Origin: Rufibacter hautae
GTDB lineage: Bacteria > Bacteroidota > Bacteroidia > Cytophagales > Hymenobacteraceae
Assembly (NCBI RefSeq): GCF_008271695.1
Contig: NZ_VKKY01000001.1
Span: 1,792,589-1,856,588, forward strand
Direction: 5' to 3'
DNA: 64,000 nucleotides
The notes below the pieces were generated by a model, which did no database searches, had not been told where the DNA came from, and saw nothing but the letters and a program-made list of their open reading frames with translations. A program made the position numbers and the translations under genes. Within the stretch, counting starts at the first letter, position 1, and each line of letters starts with the position of its first letter. Shown here piece by piece: positions 54,501 to 63,200 of the stretch.

Positions 54501-54855
54501 TTTTCAACTGCAGCAAATTGAGCAAGTGGTCCTGGATCTCAGGGAAGTAATTGGAAACCTGTTGGGCAGCCTGCTCATCGGTGAGGAGCTTTTTCAGGTT
54601 GGTCAATCCCATAATGGGTGCCCAAAGCCACCGGATCACGGCAAAAGCACTGATGGCCAGAAACGAGAACAAGAGAAAGGCCCGTACCTCCGGCTGGAAA
54701 TAGAAGAAATACTCCAGAACGGTGATGAGCAGATAAGAAGAAAGCACCAACCCCAATGAGAGTAAAGCACCTTTAAAAAGCAGGTTCAGGTAGAATTTGC
54801 GTTTAAACGCCTGAAGCTGCTGTAAAACTGTATCCAAAGAACCGGCAGCCCGCAT
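51535..54855 (-). CDS. DUF4175 family membrane protein with long Gln/Glu-rich coiled coil
   Basis: 1106 aa. Three N-terminal membrane segments (LFKGALLSLGLVLSSYLLITVLEYFFYF, AFLLFSFLAISAFAVIRWLW, YFKYLLLPLTLVVVLAFIYPTLF) are followed by an ectodomain with beta-rich modules to about residue 480. A long charged coiled coil follows (about 480-1000), with strings of Gln, Glu and Lys and the segments MQQAMMAMQQSGPGKKKGKGKNGKNQ. The C-terminus ends KQVDAYFKRLGY. This is the layout I know as DUF4175, conserved in Bacteroidota. The function is unknown. It is transcribed toward the HATPase gene (33-bp gap). Confidence 0.85.
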   Translation of the reverse strand: MRAAGSLDTVLQQLQAFKRKFYLNLLFKGALLSLGLVLSSYLLITVLEYFFYFQPEVRAFLLFSFLAISAFAVIRWLWAPIMGLTNLKKLLTDEQAAQQVSNYFPEIQDHLLNLLQLKNVAMSNGLVAASVEQRSEELVGYRFPERIKFTQNRSYFKYLLLPLTLVVVLAFIYPTLFVQGTERIIHFKRHYAPKAPFQFEIQNSSLQAFKGEDFQLKVNIEGNRVPEEVFLVIDGRQMPLNKLKDQTYAYDFEQVQESVDFQLTGAGFYSDENRLTVVARPMLRQLKAQLRYPAYTKRPSEILDNTGDLTIPEGTQVTWRLAADNADSLWLQFDAPAQKVKAQTEDEEYVVRKTFMQSQRYSMHLKNRYSENKEQISHQVTVIPDRNPEITLEQFRDSVLYSYLVVGGTISDDYGFSNLSLHYRVLRGNKAATGYRAVSIPFSGSLATQSYFRQMNLKPLNLQPGDRLEYFVQVTDNDQVPQPKSARTSTFIFKYPDPSEVQKSIEESSQQVQSQMKSSLTKAEELKKSLEQNEEKTKLKKELSYQDKKALQELAEKKKALQEELAQLQKMNEQLNQQQERFSPQNEKLAEKRDQLKKMMDQLLDDETKKLYEQLEKLLEQKQPRPEQIQPLLDKLNNKEENLQKELDRLLEMFKQLQVEQKLDNAQQKLDDLAKKQEDLANKTGEQNNKPDQSLQQEQKQLQEEFKQMQEDLKEAEKMNEQLENPEDIPDTEKMEEQIEQEQENAQESMQKGQNKKASQSQKSAAQKMKQMSQQMQSQEMEGDSQQMQQNLDHLRDILENLVTLSFDQEKLMKDFRNVQQSDPRFIGLAQQQIKLSDDAKIIEDSLLSLAKRVPQIQSFVTREVGAMEGEMQNSSEAIKDRNLPKTGQHQQLAMTSMNNLALMLSDVQQQMQQAMMAMQQSGPGKKKGKGKNGKNQPGALGQMQQQLNEQIQQLQQSGKSGQQLSEQLARLAAQQEMLRNAMKELAPSPTQPGGKEGGEKLSNLSKLMEQTETDLVNKRLTEQTMMRQKEILTRLLQAEKAANERDLDEKREANTAKELPARIPPSLQKYQERQKQQTESLRQNLPALTPYYKKQVDAYFKRLGY

Positions 54856-55213
54856 AAGTGAGATAAGATTAGAGTAGCCCGAAACAACGGTACGGGAGAA
54901 ATGAGTACCAGCCGTTTCCTTTTATTGTCATACGTATTTAATCAGCAGAGTATTAACTCTTTTGCTTACTAATTTATTGTTAATTCTCTGATTTGAGAGC
55001 ATTCCGCAGGGTTTTTGGGCTATATTCCTCAAATCAGGTGAAAAACGAAACAGGAGAGGAAAATGGTTCCTGTGGATAGGTGACGAATGGTTTTCCCTAG
55101 TCTATAATATAAGGAGGGACGCTGTCCACAGAAGAAGTAAAACAAAAATACGTTTCTGGCCTGTTTTCCCAGAAACAGACCAAAAACGCATTTTCAAGGT
55201 AGGAGGAGAAAAT
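54856..55213. other. Non-coding gap with one dispersed palindrome
   Basis: 358 bp. It contains the palindrome at 55151-55188; otherwise no structure of note. Confidence 0.5.
55151..55188. repeat. Dispersed nested palindrome (copy 20)
   Basis: CGTTTCTGGCCTGTTTTCC...AGAAACAGACCAAAAACG, strong. 26 bp after the xth stop. Confidence 0.8.
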
Positions 55214-55987
55214 CTAGTTTTCCACGGGGTGCATCTCCAAAAGGATAGGGCAATGATCTGAGTGTTTAGCCTCAGGTAAGATAGCGGCCCGCTTCATCAA
55301 AGGCTTCAAGTGCTCAGAAACCAAGAGGTAATCAATCCGCCAGCCCAGGTTCTTGGCCCGTACGTTGGCTCGGTAGCTCCACCAAGTGTATTGGTGCGGC
55401 TCCTGGTTGAAGTGCCGGAACGAATCAATGTAGCCATCCTTCAGGAAACTGGAGAACCAGTTCCGTTCTTCGGGCAGGAAGCCGGAGGAGTTGGCATTTG
55501 ATTTGGGGTTGTGGATATCAATGGCCTGATGGCAGATGTTATAGTCACCACAGATGACCAAACCGGGCACCGTGTCCTTTAAACCCTGAATGTACTGTTG
55601 GAAATCGCGGAGCCACTCCATCTTGAACGCCTGGCGGTGCTCGCCGCTGGAGCCCGAAGGCATGTACACGTTCAACACCGAGTAGCTATCATAATCTGCC
55701 CGGATCACTCTGCCCTCGTGGTCGTACTGCTCAATGCCGCAGCCAATGCACACGTTTTTAGGCTCCTTTTTGGAAAGGATGGCCACCCCGCTGTAGCCTT
55801 TCTTGATGGCCGGATGCAGGTACACATGATACCCTATCTCCTCAAAGCAGGCTTTGTCAAACTTGGTCTCGTCGGCTTTGATTTCCTGCAGGCAAAGTAC
55901 GTCTGGGTTGGCGGCTTTCACCCAATCCAGAAAGCCTTTGGAGATGGCAGACCTGATGCCGTTTACGTTGTAGCTGATAATCTTCAT
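55214..55987 (-). CDS. xth: Exodeoxyribonuclease III (AP endonuclease)
   Basis: 257 aa, XthA family. Active-site signs: ISYNVNGIRSA near residue 4, LQEIKADE near 34 (metal-binding Glu), GYSGVAILSK near 64, VICGDYNICHQAID near 149 (Asp, Asn) and the C-terminal KHSDHCPILLEM near 245 (catalytic His/Asp). It cleaves at abasic sites and has 3'-5' exonuclease activity. Its start overlaps the preceding gene by 4 bp (ATGA), suggesting coupled translation with the small gene upstream. Confidence 0.93.
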   Translation of the reverse strand: MKIISYNVNGIRSAISKGFLDWVKAANPDVLCLQEIKADETKFDKACFEEIGYHVYLHPAIKKGYSGVAILSKKEPKNVCIGCGIEQYDHEGRVIRADYDSYSVLNVYMPSGSSGEHRQAFKMEWLRDFQQYIQGLKDTVPGLVICGDYNICHQAIDIHNPKSNANSSGFLPEERNWFSSFLKDGYIDSFRHFNQEPHQYTWWSYRANVRAKNLGWRIDYLLVSEHLKPLMKRAAILPEAKHSDHCPILLEMHPVEN

Positions 55988-56328
55988 GAATTCATTTCGT
56001 CAAAGTACTCCAGGGCGTGCCACTTGAGCATGCGCTCCTGCTCTTTCAGGTTACAGGCCGGCAGCGGCTTCACCGATTTCCAGTGCGGCCATCCTTCCTG
56101 GTCCAAGCCATCCAGTTCATAGTAACCGGACAAGCTCAAGAGTTTGCAAGTGGCAATGTGCATCAAGTCCTGCTTTTCTTCTTTGGTGAACTCCCGTACT
56201 CCCTGGCCCAACTCCTGCACGCCTACCAGAAAAAGGATAGCATTCAGATCAGGCTTTTTTCCAAACTGTTTCTTGATGTCCTGGCGCAACGCTGCCCAAC
56301 GGACATCAAAATCTTCTTCGTTCTCCAT
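55984..56328 (-). CDS. Conserved hypothetical protein upstream of xth
   Basis: 114 aa. No recognised domain. It is mostly helical and hydrophilic with FDVRWAALRQDIKKQFGKKPDLNAILFLVGVQELGQG in the middle and no signal. The ATGA overlap with xth and the same strand suggest that the two are one translation unit, so a DNA-repair-linked role is possible but unproved. Confidence 0.65.
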   Translation of the reverse strand: MENEEDFDVRWAALRQDIKKQFGKKPDLNAILFLVGVQELGQGVREFTKEEKQDLMHIATCKLLSLSGYYELDGLDQEGWPHWKSVKPLPACNLKEQERMLKWHALEYFDEMNS

Positions 56329-56401
56329 TGAAATTTTGTGTGTATAAGTGGCCCAACGCAGAAGTGGATTTCTCTGCGCTATCCACCATTTTTCTAAACT
56401 T

Positions 56402-56437
56402 ATTTAGAGCCTAATTTGATGAAAATAGCCCTAAAAC
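56402..56437. repeat. Dispersed nested palindrome (copy 21)
   Basis: ATTTAGAGCCTAATTTG...GAAAATAGCCCTAAAAC. Confidence 0.6.
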
Positions 56438-56520
56438 CGTGTTTTAAGTAGATTAATCCTGTTGCTGATTTCCGTGATGGAACGGCATCAAAGGAAGTAA
56501 TCCACAAGTAAAAGCAAGCA

Positions 56521-56556
56521 GTTTTAGGGCTGATTTCCAGAAAACAGGTCGGGAAC
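56521..56556. repeat. Dispersed nested palindrome (copy 22)
   Basis: GTTTTAGGGCTGATTTCC...AGAAAACAGGTCGGGAAC, forward orientation, close to consensus. 11 bp after the CMD gene stop. Confidence 0.8.
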
Positions 56557-56566
56557 AGAAATGGTT

Positions 56567-56923
56567 CTAGGCTTGGGTTTGCCCTTCGGTTTTCAGTTCT
56601 TCCCAATACTCCACAGCTCTTCTGAAGTGCGGAATCACGATAGAACCACCAATTAAATTGGAGATGGCGAAGACTTCGTACACTTCTTCATCCGTCAGGC
56701 CGCACTCAAAGCATTTGCCTAAGTGGTACTTGATGCAGTCATCGCAGCGTAAGACCATGGAGCAGGCCAGGCCCAGCATCTCTTTGGTCTTTACATCCAG
56801 CGCACCTTCTGCGTAGGCATTCGTATCTAGGTTGAAAAAGCGCTTGATCACTTTATTGTCCGCCTCCATGATCTTCTCGTTCATGCGGGTGCGGTAATCG
56901 TTGAATTCTGTTACTAAGCTCAT
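56567..56923 (-). CDS. Carboxymuconolactone decarboxylase family protein (AhpD-like)
   Basis: About 118 aa from the ATG at 56923 (MSLVTEFNDYRTRMNEKIM, matching the usual start); two more ATGs lie upstream in frame. The AhpD-like redox motif CDDCIKYHL (Cys-x2-Cys...His) is near residue 60, after the EGALDVKTKEMLGLACSMVLR helix. The family includes peroxidase-linked AhpD proteins and gamma-carboxymuconolactone decarboxylases; the CxxC motif supports a redox role. It is divergent from comF. Confidence 0.88.
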   Translation of the reverse strand: MSLVTEFNDYRTRMNEKIMEADNKVIKRFFNLDTNAYAEGALDVKTKEMLGLACSMVLRCDDCIKYHLGKCFECGLTDEEVYEVFAISNLIGGSIVIPHFRRAVEYWEELKTEGQTQA

Positions 56924-56991
56924 TTTATGCGTCATTAAAGGCGGCATTCTGCGCCGCTATGTAAAGTTACATCAAAATACCCAAGTAGTCT

Positions 56992-57705
56992 ATGTCACAG
57001 CTGCAGATGGGCCTCAGGTCCCTTTACCATGACTTTCTGGTGTTACTTTTTCCGGAGGAGTGCCGGGCTTGCGGTGGTGAGTTAGCCCTTGGGGAAGAAG
57101 TTGTCTGTAGCCATTGCCGCATCAAACTTCCTTACACGGACTTCCACCTCTCCCCTACTCAGAACTCTTTGCATGAAGTTTTCTGGGGAAGGGTGCCTAT
57201 CCAATTAGCCGTGGCGTATCTCAAGTTCCAAGAGAAAGGACGGGTGCAACGATTACTCCACCAATTGAAATACAAAGGGCAGGAAGAAGTAGGCGAAGTG
57301 TTAGGGAGATGGTTTGGTGCTCAGATTAAAAAGCAGGATGACTTCAGATCAATAGACTTGGTAGTGCCAGTACCTCTGCATAAAAGCAAGTTGAAGCAAA
57401 GAGGCTATAATCAGGTGGAAGCATTTGCCAGAGAAATAGCAGATGCTTTAGAGAAGCCCTTAGTGGTGGATGCCTTGCAGAAGAACCGAGTCAGTGCCAC
57501 CCAAACTTCAAAAAATCGGGAGGCCCGATGGGAGGCCATGCGGCAGTTGTATGCCATTCAAAAACCAGCGGCCGTTCAAGGAAAGCATGTGTTGTTGGTA
57601 GACGATGTCATCACTACCGGGGCTACCATTGAGGCCTGTGCGGATATCCTGCTAAAGAATGGAGCCAGTGGTGTAAGTGTGGCTTCTATTGCATACACCT
57701 TATAA
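56992..57705 (+). CDS. ComF family phosphoribosyltransferase-like protein
   Basis: 237 aa. An N-terminal zinc ribbon ECRACGG...VCSHCR (two CxxC) is followed by a PRTase domain with the PRPP-binding VLLVDDVITTGATIEACADILL near residue 198. ComF proteins are implicated in DNA uptake and in recombination-linked processing in competent bacteria; the precise role is uncertain. The gene is convergent with gldJ and they share a terminator. Confidence 0.9.
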   Translation: MSQLQMGLRSLYHDFLVLLFPEECRACGGELALGEEVVCSHCRIKLPYTDFHLSPTQNSLHEVFWGRVPIQLAVAYLKFQEKGRVQRLLHQLKYKGQEEVGEVLGRWFGAQIKKQDDFRSIDLVVPVPLHKSKLKQRGYNQVEAFAREIADALEKPLVVDALQKNRVSATQTSKNREARWEAMRQLYAIQKPAAVQGKHVLLVDDVITTGATIEACADILLKNGASGVSVASIAYTL

Positions 57706-57724
57706 TAAGGAGTACCTAAACCCC

Positions 57725-57767
57725 ATAAAACAAGAAAGGCCGGAATTACCGGCCTTTCTTGTTTTAT
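57725..57767. terminator. Bidirectional terminator between comF and gldJ
   Basis: ATAAAACAAGAAAGGCCGG and CCGGCCTTTCTTGTTTTAT form a perfect 19-bp stem with loop AATTA. It serves both convergent genes. Confidence 0.95.
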
Positions 57768-57783
57768 GGAAATAAAGGATTTC

Positions 57784-58971
57784 TTATTTGTTTGAGCCAG
57801 TGTTGATCATGGCGCAACGGAAACCGATGGTAGAGGTAGCAGAGTCCTGCTCCATGTAACGACGAGTTCCTGGAGACAACCAGTACGCCACATCTTTCCA
57901 AGAACCACCTTTGAACACACGCACGGTGTTGGTGATCAATGATTGGAAGCCGGCTACGTCATACATAGATGAATCATCCTGAACTCCGTTACGACGCACT
58001 GGGTTCAAGTCTTCCACGTCTTGGAAGGAAAGCGGACGGTATACGTCTTGTACCCACTCGTTCACGTTACCAGCCATGTTATACAGACCGAAGTCGTTTG
58101 GTGGGTAAGCGTACACGTACTCAGTGATCATGGCGCCGTCGTTCAAAGAACCTGCAATACCAGCGTAGTCACCACGGCCACGTTTGAAGTTAGCCAGGAA
58201 CTGGCCTTGTCCTTTACCATATGGGTTACGCACCTGGTGTCCATCCCAAGGATAGATACGCTTGTTGGTTTGGTTTTCCTCTTCGCTCAACTGGGTTCCA
58301 ATCAAAGCCTGAGCAGCGTATTCCCACTCAGCTTCTGTTGGGAGACGGTAGTTGGGCAGAATGGCGCCAGACTCAATGGGAGGCGTAGTTCCTTCGGCTA
58401 ATTCGCCATCATAGTCAGCCGCCAGGTTTTTGTTTACCATGGCCGTTCTCCAGGTACAGTAATCCTGAGCCTGTAACCAGCTCACCCCTACTACTGGGTA
58501 GTAACGGAAACCTGGGTAACGCAGGTAATAGTTTACGTAAGGGTCATTGAAAGACAATTCACGCTCCCAAACGGTAGTGTCTGGCAAAGCCTTAGCGTAG
58601 ATTTCTTCAGAAGAGTCTTTTCTGATGTAGTGCAGGTACTCCAACCAGTGAATGTTGGCTACCTCGGCTTCGTCCATGTAGAAAGACGCCACGGTAACGG
58701 TACGCTCAATGTTGTCGCGGGTCATGGCCACATCTTCCTCAGAAGAACCAAGGGTAGTTCTACCGCCTTCAATAAATACCAAACCGGGTCCTTCAGGTAC
58801 GTCGCTATAATCGGCTACAGCAAAACCACCTTCTTCATCGTCATAGGCAATCCCCGTGGCGGTACTATTTTTCCCGGGATCCTGGCTGGTGGGACGGTTG
58901 TTTTTAGAGCAGGAGGAGAAAACGATTGCTCCCGCCGCCAACACGTACATTAAGTGTTTAGAAAGTTTCAT
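57784..58971 (-). CDS. gldJ: Gliding motility lipoprotein GldJ
   Basis: About 395 aa from the ATG at 58971; the frame extends to GTG at 59028. Lipobox AIVFSSC (Cys near residue 21). The FGE-sulfatase-like fold is visible: EGPGLVFIEGGRTTLGSS near 60, YMDEAEVANIHWLEYLHYI near 100, NYRLPTEAEWEYAAQ near 208, and NEWVQDVYRPLSFQDV and GGSWKDVAYWLSPGTRRYM in the C-terminal third. GldJ is needed for gliding and stabilises GldK in type IX secretion; this is family knowledge. It lies 74 bp after the porP stop on the same strand. Confidence 0.85.
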   Translation of the reverse strand: MKLSKHLMYVLAAGAIVFSSCSKNNRPTSQDPGKNSTATGIAYDDEEGGFAVADYSDVPEGPGLVFIEGGRTTLGSSEEDVAMTRDNIERTVTVASFYMDEAEVANIHWLEYLHYIRKDSSEEIYAKALPDTTVWERELSFNDPYVNYYLRYPGFRYYPVVGVSWLQAQDYCTWRTAMVNKNLAADYDGELAEGTTPPIESGAILPNYRLPTEAEWEYAAQALIGTQLSEEENQTNKRIYPWDGHQVRNPYGKGQGQFLANFKRGRGDYAGIAGSLNDGAMITEYVYAYPPNDFGLYNMAGNVNEWVQDVYRPLSFQDVEDLNPVRRNGVQDDSSMYDVAGFQSLITNTVRVFKGGSWKDVAYWLSPGTRRYMEQDSATSTIGFRCAMINTGSNK

Positions 58972-59044
58972 AAAATTGGTAAATACCGGTAAGATTGTAT
59001 TCTTTAGATCAAATGTGGCTTTTAACACGCAATAATAGAGAAAA

Positions 59045-60121
59045 TTAGAATGCCGGGCAAGAAATGCGGTTGTATTTCTTATCTGACCCCGACCTTTTAA
59101 AAATCTTTAAGTAATCCACTTTCTCAAAGGAAAGAACGAGCTCGTGTGTAGGGCCTATGGCTACCGGGCTGGCCGCTAGCGGATGCCGGTACCCATATCC
59201 TATTTTAAATCCTTTATGTGTAACGCCAACTATCCCCTGAATAGTGCTTGCAATTGAAGTATTTTTTGCGCCCGGTAGCAAGGTAGCTCCTAGTCCTAGT
59301 GTGACTGGTGTGATATTGGCGTAAATAGTTGCGTCTAAGCGGTTAAAGCTGCGCTGGTGCGTATACGAAACCGTGGGAATAAAGCTGATTTCCTCAAACC
59401 GATCTCGGTTAAAATAGCTTTTTACATAGAACTTATAACCCGTCTGAAATTGCAGCACCGGAGCGGCCGTACTGGCTGACATCTCCCCTACTTTGGGATT
59501 ATTCAAATGGTGCCCCGAAACGCCCAGCCAGAACTGCGGCGTGAACAACAGCAACCCGCCAGACAAGGTGAGGTAAGAGGTTCTGTCCAATCCAAAGATC
59601 TCGGAAGTAGGGTTGGTGACCGTGCCGTTGGAGTTCAATTGGTCTTCAAAGATGAGCCCACCGGCAGAAGGCTTCTGTGAGCCGTAGCCCACCTGCATGC
59701 CGGCACTTAAATCCAATTTCTCCTTTAGCTTGGCATGGTAGGCATAGAGAAGGCCCGCTTGTATCTTTTGGTACCCGCCTGCCGGTGCTTTGTCTGCCAT
59801 AACGGTAGCACCTACCCCATTTTTGGATTGGGTAAACCGGTACTCTCCGCTGGCCCATTGGGTATTGTACCCGCCGTTGACTCCTGTCCATTGTGACCTA
59901 TGACCGGCTGTTATGCTGTAGTCAGACAATAATCCGGTGAAAGCCGGGTTAAGAAAGAGACGGTGCGCATACGGCAGGGTGCTGGTGCTTTCCTGCGCTA
60001 ACGTTATAGTAGACACAAAGAGCAAAGAAAAGAGCAGCAACCATAACCTTGCCAGCCCTCCTTGCCACCGGTTGCATCCACGGCATACAAATTGCAGGAA
60101 CCCATGTAAGCGTATATTCAT
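59045..60121 (-). CDS. PorP/SprF family type IX secretion membrane protein
   Basis: About 358 aa from the ATG at 60121 (MNIRLHGFLQF); an upstream ATG at 60154 adds 11 residues but overlaps a -7-like box. A hydrophobic segment (LARLWLLLFSLLFVSTITLAQ) acts as signal. The mature start is QESTSTLPYAHRLFLNPAFTGLLSDYSI, typical of PorP/SprF, followed by a strand-rich barrel. The product is an outer-membrane partner of the type IX secretion system. It is transcribed toward gldJ. Confidence 0.85.
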   Translation of the reverse strand: MNIRLHGFLQFVCRGCNRWQGGLARLWLLLFSLLFVSTITLAQESTSTLPYAHRLFLNPAFTGLLSDYSITAGHRSQWTGVNGGYNTQWASGEYRFTQSKNGVGATVMADKAPAGGYQKIQAGLLYAYHAKLKEKLDLSAGMQVGYGSQKPSAGGLIFEDQLNSNGTVTNPTSEIFGLDRTSYLTLSGGLLLFTPQFWLGVSGHHLNNPKVGEMSASTAAPVLQFQTGYKFYVKSYFNRDRFEEISFIPTVSYTHQRSFNRLDATIYANITPVTLGLGATLLPGAKNTSIASTIQGIVGVTHKGFKIGYGYRHPLAASPVAIGPTHELVLSFEKVDYLKIFKRSGSDKKYNRISCPAF

Positions 60122-60132
60122 CTGAAAATACC

Positions 60133-60140
60133 TAAACTTA
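60133..60140 (-). promoter_or_regulatory. Candidate -7 box of porP-gldJ
   Basis: Minus strand reads TAAGTTTA, one base off TAnnTTTG, 12 bp before the ATG at 60121. Its position argues for that ATG as the start. Confidence 0.35.
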
Positions 60141-60166
60141 CAAGCTGAAAACACATCATTACTAAC

Positions 60167-63100
60167 ATGAGGAAAGTATTTATAGGTCTGGCAGTATTTA
60201 TTGTGGTATTGCTGGCCGCAGCTGCTCTCATCCCCATCTTCTTCAAAGATAAGATCAAGGAGCGCCTGGATAAAGAGATTGCCAAAAGTATCAACGCCCG
60301 CGTCTTATACGAAACAAATAACGTAAGTCTGTCGCTATTTCGCACATTCCCAGACCTGGGCCTGAGCGTAAAAGAACTCACCATTGTAGGCAAGGATTCC
60401 TTCCAGCGTGACACCCTCGCCTACCTGCCAGATTTCAATCTGGGCTTGGACCTGATGAGCGTGATCTCCGGCGACCAGATCGAGATCAACTCGGTGCAGA
60501 TGGACGAGCCGCGCCTCAAGCTGTTGGTGCTCAAAAGCGGAAAAGCCAACTGGGACATCTTCATCCCTGATTCCGCCGCTACCCCCGAGGCCCAGGACAC
60601 CACTGACTTCAAGATGGGTATTGAGGAATGGAAAATCAACAATGGGCAGATTGTGTACCAAGACCTGAGCATCCCGTTTGGGGTGAACGCCTACAATGTG
60701 CAGCATACCGGCAGCGGCGACTTGGCCAAAGACGTTTTCGATATGGAAACCAAGACGCAGGCCGAGCGCTTCACCATGACCTACGGAGGCGTGAACTACA
60801 TTGAGAACAAGAAGCTGGACGCTGATGTGACCCTGGCCATGGACCTGGCCAACATGAAGTACACCTTCAAAGACAACAACTTCCGGATCAATGATTTTGC
60901 CTTAGGCATGGCCGGCTCCATTGCCATGCCCACCGATGACATCAACCTGGATTTAACTTTTAAGGCCCTGGAGACTGATTTCAAGAATATCTTCTCGTTG
61001 GTGCCCGGTGTATTCACTAATAAATTCAAGGATGTGAAGACCGATGGCAAAGTAGCGTTCAACGGTTATGTGAAAGGAATCTTTAATGAGACCACTATGC
61101 CAGGCTTCGGGGTAGACCTGAAAGTGAACAACGGAACCTTCCAGTACCCAGATCTTCCGCAGGCCGCCAAGAATATCAACATTGACATGAGCGTGAAAAA
61201 CGCGGATGGCAACATTGACCACACGTTAATTGATGTCCGCAGACTGCACCTTGACCTGGGCAAGAACCCGGTGGATGGCCGCGTAGTCATTGATGGTTTG
61301 GAGCCGATGAAAGTAGATGGAAACCTGAAAGCCAAGTTAGACTTGGCCGAGGTGACCAAAGTGTTCCCGCTGGAAGGCACCACCCTCCGCGGCTTGCTGG
61401 ACATAGACGCCAATGCAAAAGGCGTGTACTTTGAAAACCACATGCCGGTAGTGACCGCCAAACTGAACCTTTCCAACGGTTACGTGAAATCATCCTCGTT
61501 CCCAGCGCCATTGGAACAAGTAACGGTGGCTTCTACCGTAGTGAACCGCACCGGCAACGCCGCCGATACAGACATCCAGGTGTCCCGCTTTAAGATGCTC
61601 TTAGACAAAGAACCGCTGGAAGGCCGCGTGTCCATCAAGAACCTGGCTCAACCCCAGTTCGATGCTGATGTGAAAGGAGTACTGGATTTGACCAAACTCA
61701 CCAAGATCTTCCCCATCGAAGGCACCACCCTCAGCGGCCGCCTGAACGGAAACATCCTAGCCAAAGGCAAGATGACCGATGTGGACGCCGGCCGTTACGG
61801 CAACGTGCAAGCCAGCGGCACCGTGCAGATTGCACAACTAAACTACAAGAGCACCGATCTGCCTCAGGGCATGCGCATCAACTCGGCTAGGGCTACTTTC
61901 AACAATGAGAAGGTGGCGCTTCAAGGACTCAATGGGTTCCTGGGCAAGAGCGATGTACAGATGGACGGCACTGTCTCCAATTACATGGGCTACCTGTTCT
62001 CAGAAAACCAGCCCTTGCGCGGTAACTTCTCCCTGCGGTCCAACAGTTTCAATGTGAACGAATGGATGGTAGATGAGCATACCGGCCAAACGGTACCTTC
62101 CTCTACCCAAGAAGCACAGGGTGTGGTGCAGATCCCAGCTAACCTGGACATGGTGTTGACAACCCAGGCGGGAACCGTTATCTACGATAACCTGAAGCTG
62201 CAGAATGTGAAGGGAAAAGTGACCCTTAAAGACCAGATAGCCAGACTGGAAGATGTTTCTTTCAACACGCTGGGCGGCCAGTTTTCCACTACCGGTTCTT
62301 ATGACTCCAGAGACCTTATCCACCCAAAATTCTCCTTTGGGCTGGACATCAAGAACCTTGATTTTCAAGAATCTTTCAACTCCTTCAATACCATCCAACA
62401 GATTGCGCCCATCGCCAAACTGCTGAAAGGTGAGTTCTCCTCTAAGTTCAATTTCAGCGGAGAGTTGGGAAGTGACATGATGCCGGTGATGAGCACGCTT
62501 ACCGGTAAAGGCATGATTGAGGTAGTAGAAGCCGTGGTGACGAACATCAAGGCCCTGAGCAAGATCAGCCAGTTGACCAACCTGAAGGAAGTTCAGAACT
62601 TCACCCTCAAAAACCGAGGCTTTGCGGCTGAGATCGTGGGTGGCAACCTGGTGGTAAAGCCCTTTGACTTTGCCGTGGGCGACATCAAGATGACCGTAGG
62701 CGGCACGAACAATGTCAGCGGAAAAGTAGACTATGTGGTGGCCATGGATGTCCCTTCCGGGAAGGTAGGAAACGCTTTGGCCGGAAAGATCACCAGCCTT
62801 ACGGGCGTGCAGAACCTCAACGGCCTGGAGCGGGTAACCTTGCAACTGGGCGTGACCGGAAACTACAATGACCCGGCTGTGGCCCTGAAAGGCAGCAGCC
62901 TCAAAGCCGAGGCTTCCTCTCTGGTGAAACAGGTGGTGACCAGCAAATTGGAAGGCGTGAAAGAGAAATACAACGTGAACGTGCCTACGAACAAAGATAG
63001 CCTCAAAGTTGAATTAGCCAGAAAGCAGCAGGAAATGGAGCTGAAGGCCCGCCAGGAGTTGGAGGTGAAACGCCAGGAAGCGGAGCAAAAACTCAAAGCC

Positions 63101-63181
63101 GAGGCCAAATCAAGGCTGAATAAACTTCTTGCTCCCAGAAAGCCAACTACCTCAACGCCAGTAGATACCACCAAGAAGTAG
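60167..63181 (+). CDS. AsmA family protein
   Basis: 1004 aa. N-terminal membrane anchor VFIGLAVFIVVLLAAAALIPIFF (residues 4-26). It then reads FKDKIKERLDKEIAKSINARVLY, the AsmA start, followed by very long repetitive strand-rich repeats (IDMSVKNADGNIDHTLIDVRRLHLDLGKNPVDGRVVIDGL and similar) to about 960. A charged helical tail (QQEMELKARQELEVKRQEAEQKLK) follows. The family includes TamB/AsmA-like proteins that move lipids between membranes; this is family knowledge. It is divergent from porP with 45 bp between the starts. Confidence 0.88.
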   Translation: MRKVFIGLAVFIVVLLAAAALIPIFFKDKIKERLDKEIAKSINARVLYETNNVSLSLFRTFPDLGLSVKELTIVGKDSFQRDTLAYLPDFNLGLDLMSVISGDQIEINSVQMDEPRLKLLVLKSGKANWDIFIPDSAATPEAQDTTDFKMGIEEWKINNGQIVYQDLSIPFGVNAYNVQHTGSGDLAKDVFDMETKTQAERFTMTYGGVNYIENKKLDADVTLAMDLANMKYTFKDNNFRINDFALGMAGSIAMPTDDINLDLTFKALETDFKNIFSLVPGVFTNKFKDVKTDGKVAFNGYVKGIFNETTMPGFGVDLKVNNGTFQYPDLPQAAKNINIDMSVKNADGNIDHTLIDVRRLHLDLGKNPVDGRVVIDGLEPMKVDGNLKAKLDLAEVTKVFPLEGTTLRGLLDIDANAKGVYFENHMPVVTAKLNLSNGYVKSSSFPAPLEQVTVASTVVNRTGNAADTDIQVSRFKMLLDKEPLEGRVSIKNLAQPQFDADVKGVLDLTKLTKIFPIEGTTLSGRLNGNILAKGKMTDVDAGRYGNVQASGTVQIAQLNYKSTDLPQGMRINSARATFNNEKVALQGLNGFLGKSDVQMDGTVSNYMGYLFSENQPLRGNFSLRSNSFNVNEWMVDEHTGQTVPSSTQEAQGVVQIPANLDMVLTTQAGTVIYDNLKLQNVKGKVTLKDQIARLEDVSFNTLGGQFSTTGSYDSRDLIHPKFSFGLDIKNLDFQESFNSFNTIQQIAPIAKLLKGEFSSKFNFSGELGSDMMPVMSTLTGKGMIEVVEAVVTNIKALSKISQLTNLKEVQNFTLKNRGFAAEIVGGNLVVKPFDFAVGDIKMTVGGTNNVSGKVDYVVAMDVPSGKVGNALAGKITSLTGVQNLNGLERVTLQLGVTGNYNDPAVALKGSSLKAEASSLVKQVVTSKLEGVKEKYNVNVPTNKDSLKVELARKQQEMELKARQELEVKRQEAEQKLKAEAKSRLNKLLAPRKPTTSTPVDTTKK

Positions 63182-63200
63182 TAAGAATAACCATATTTTT

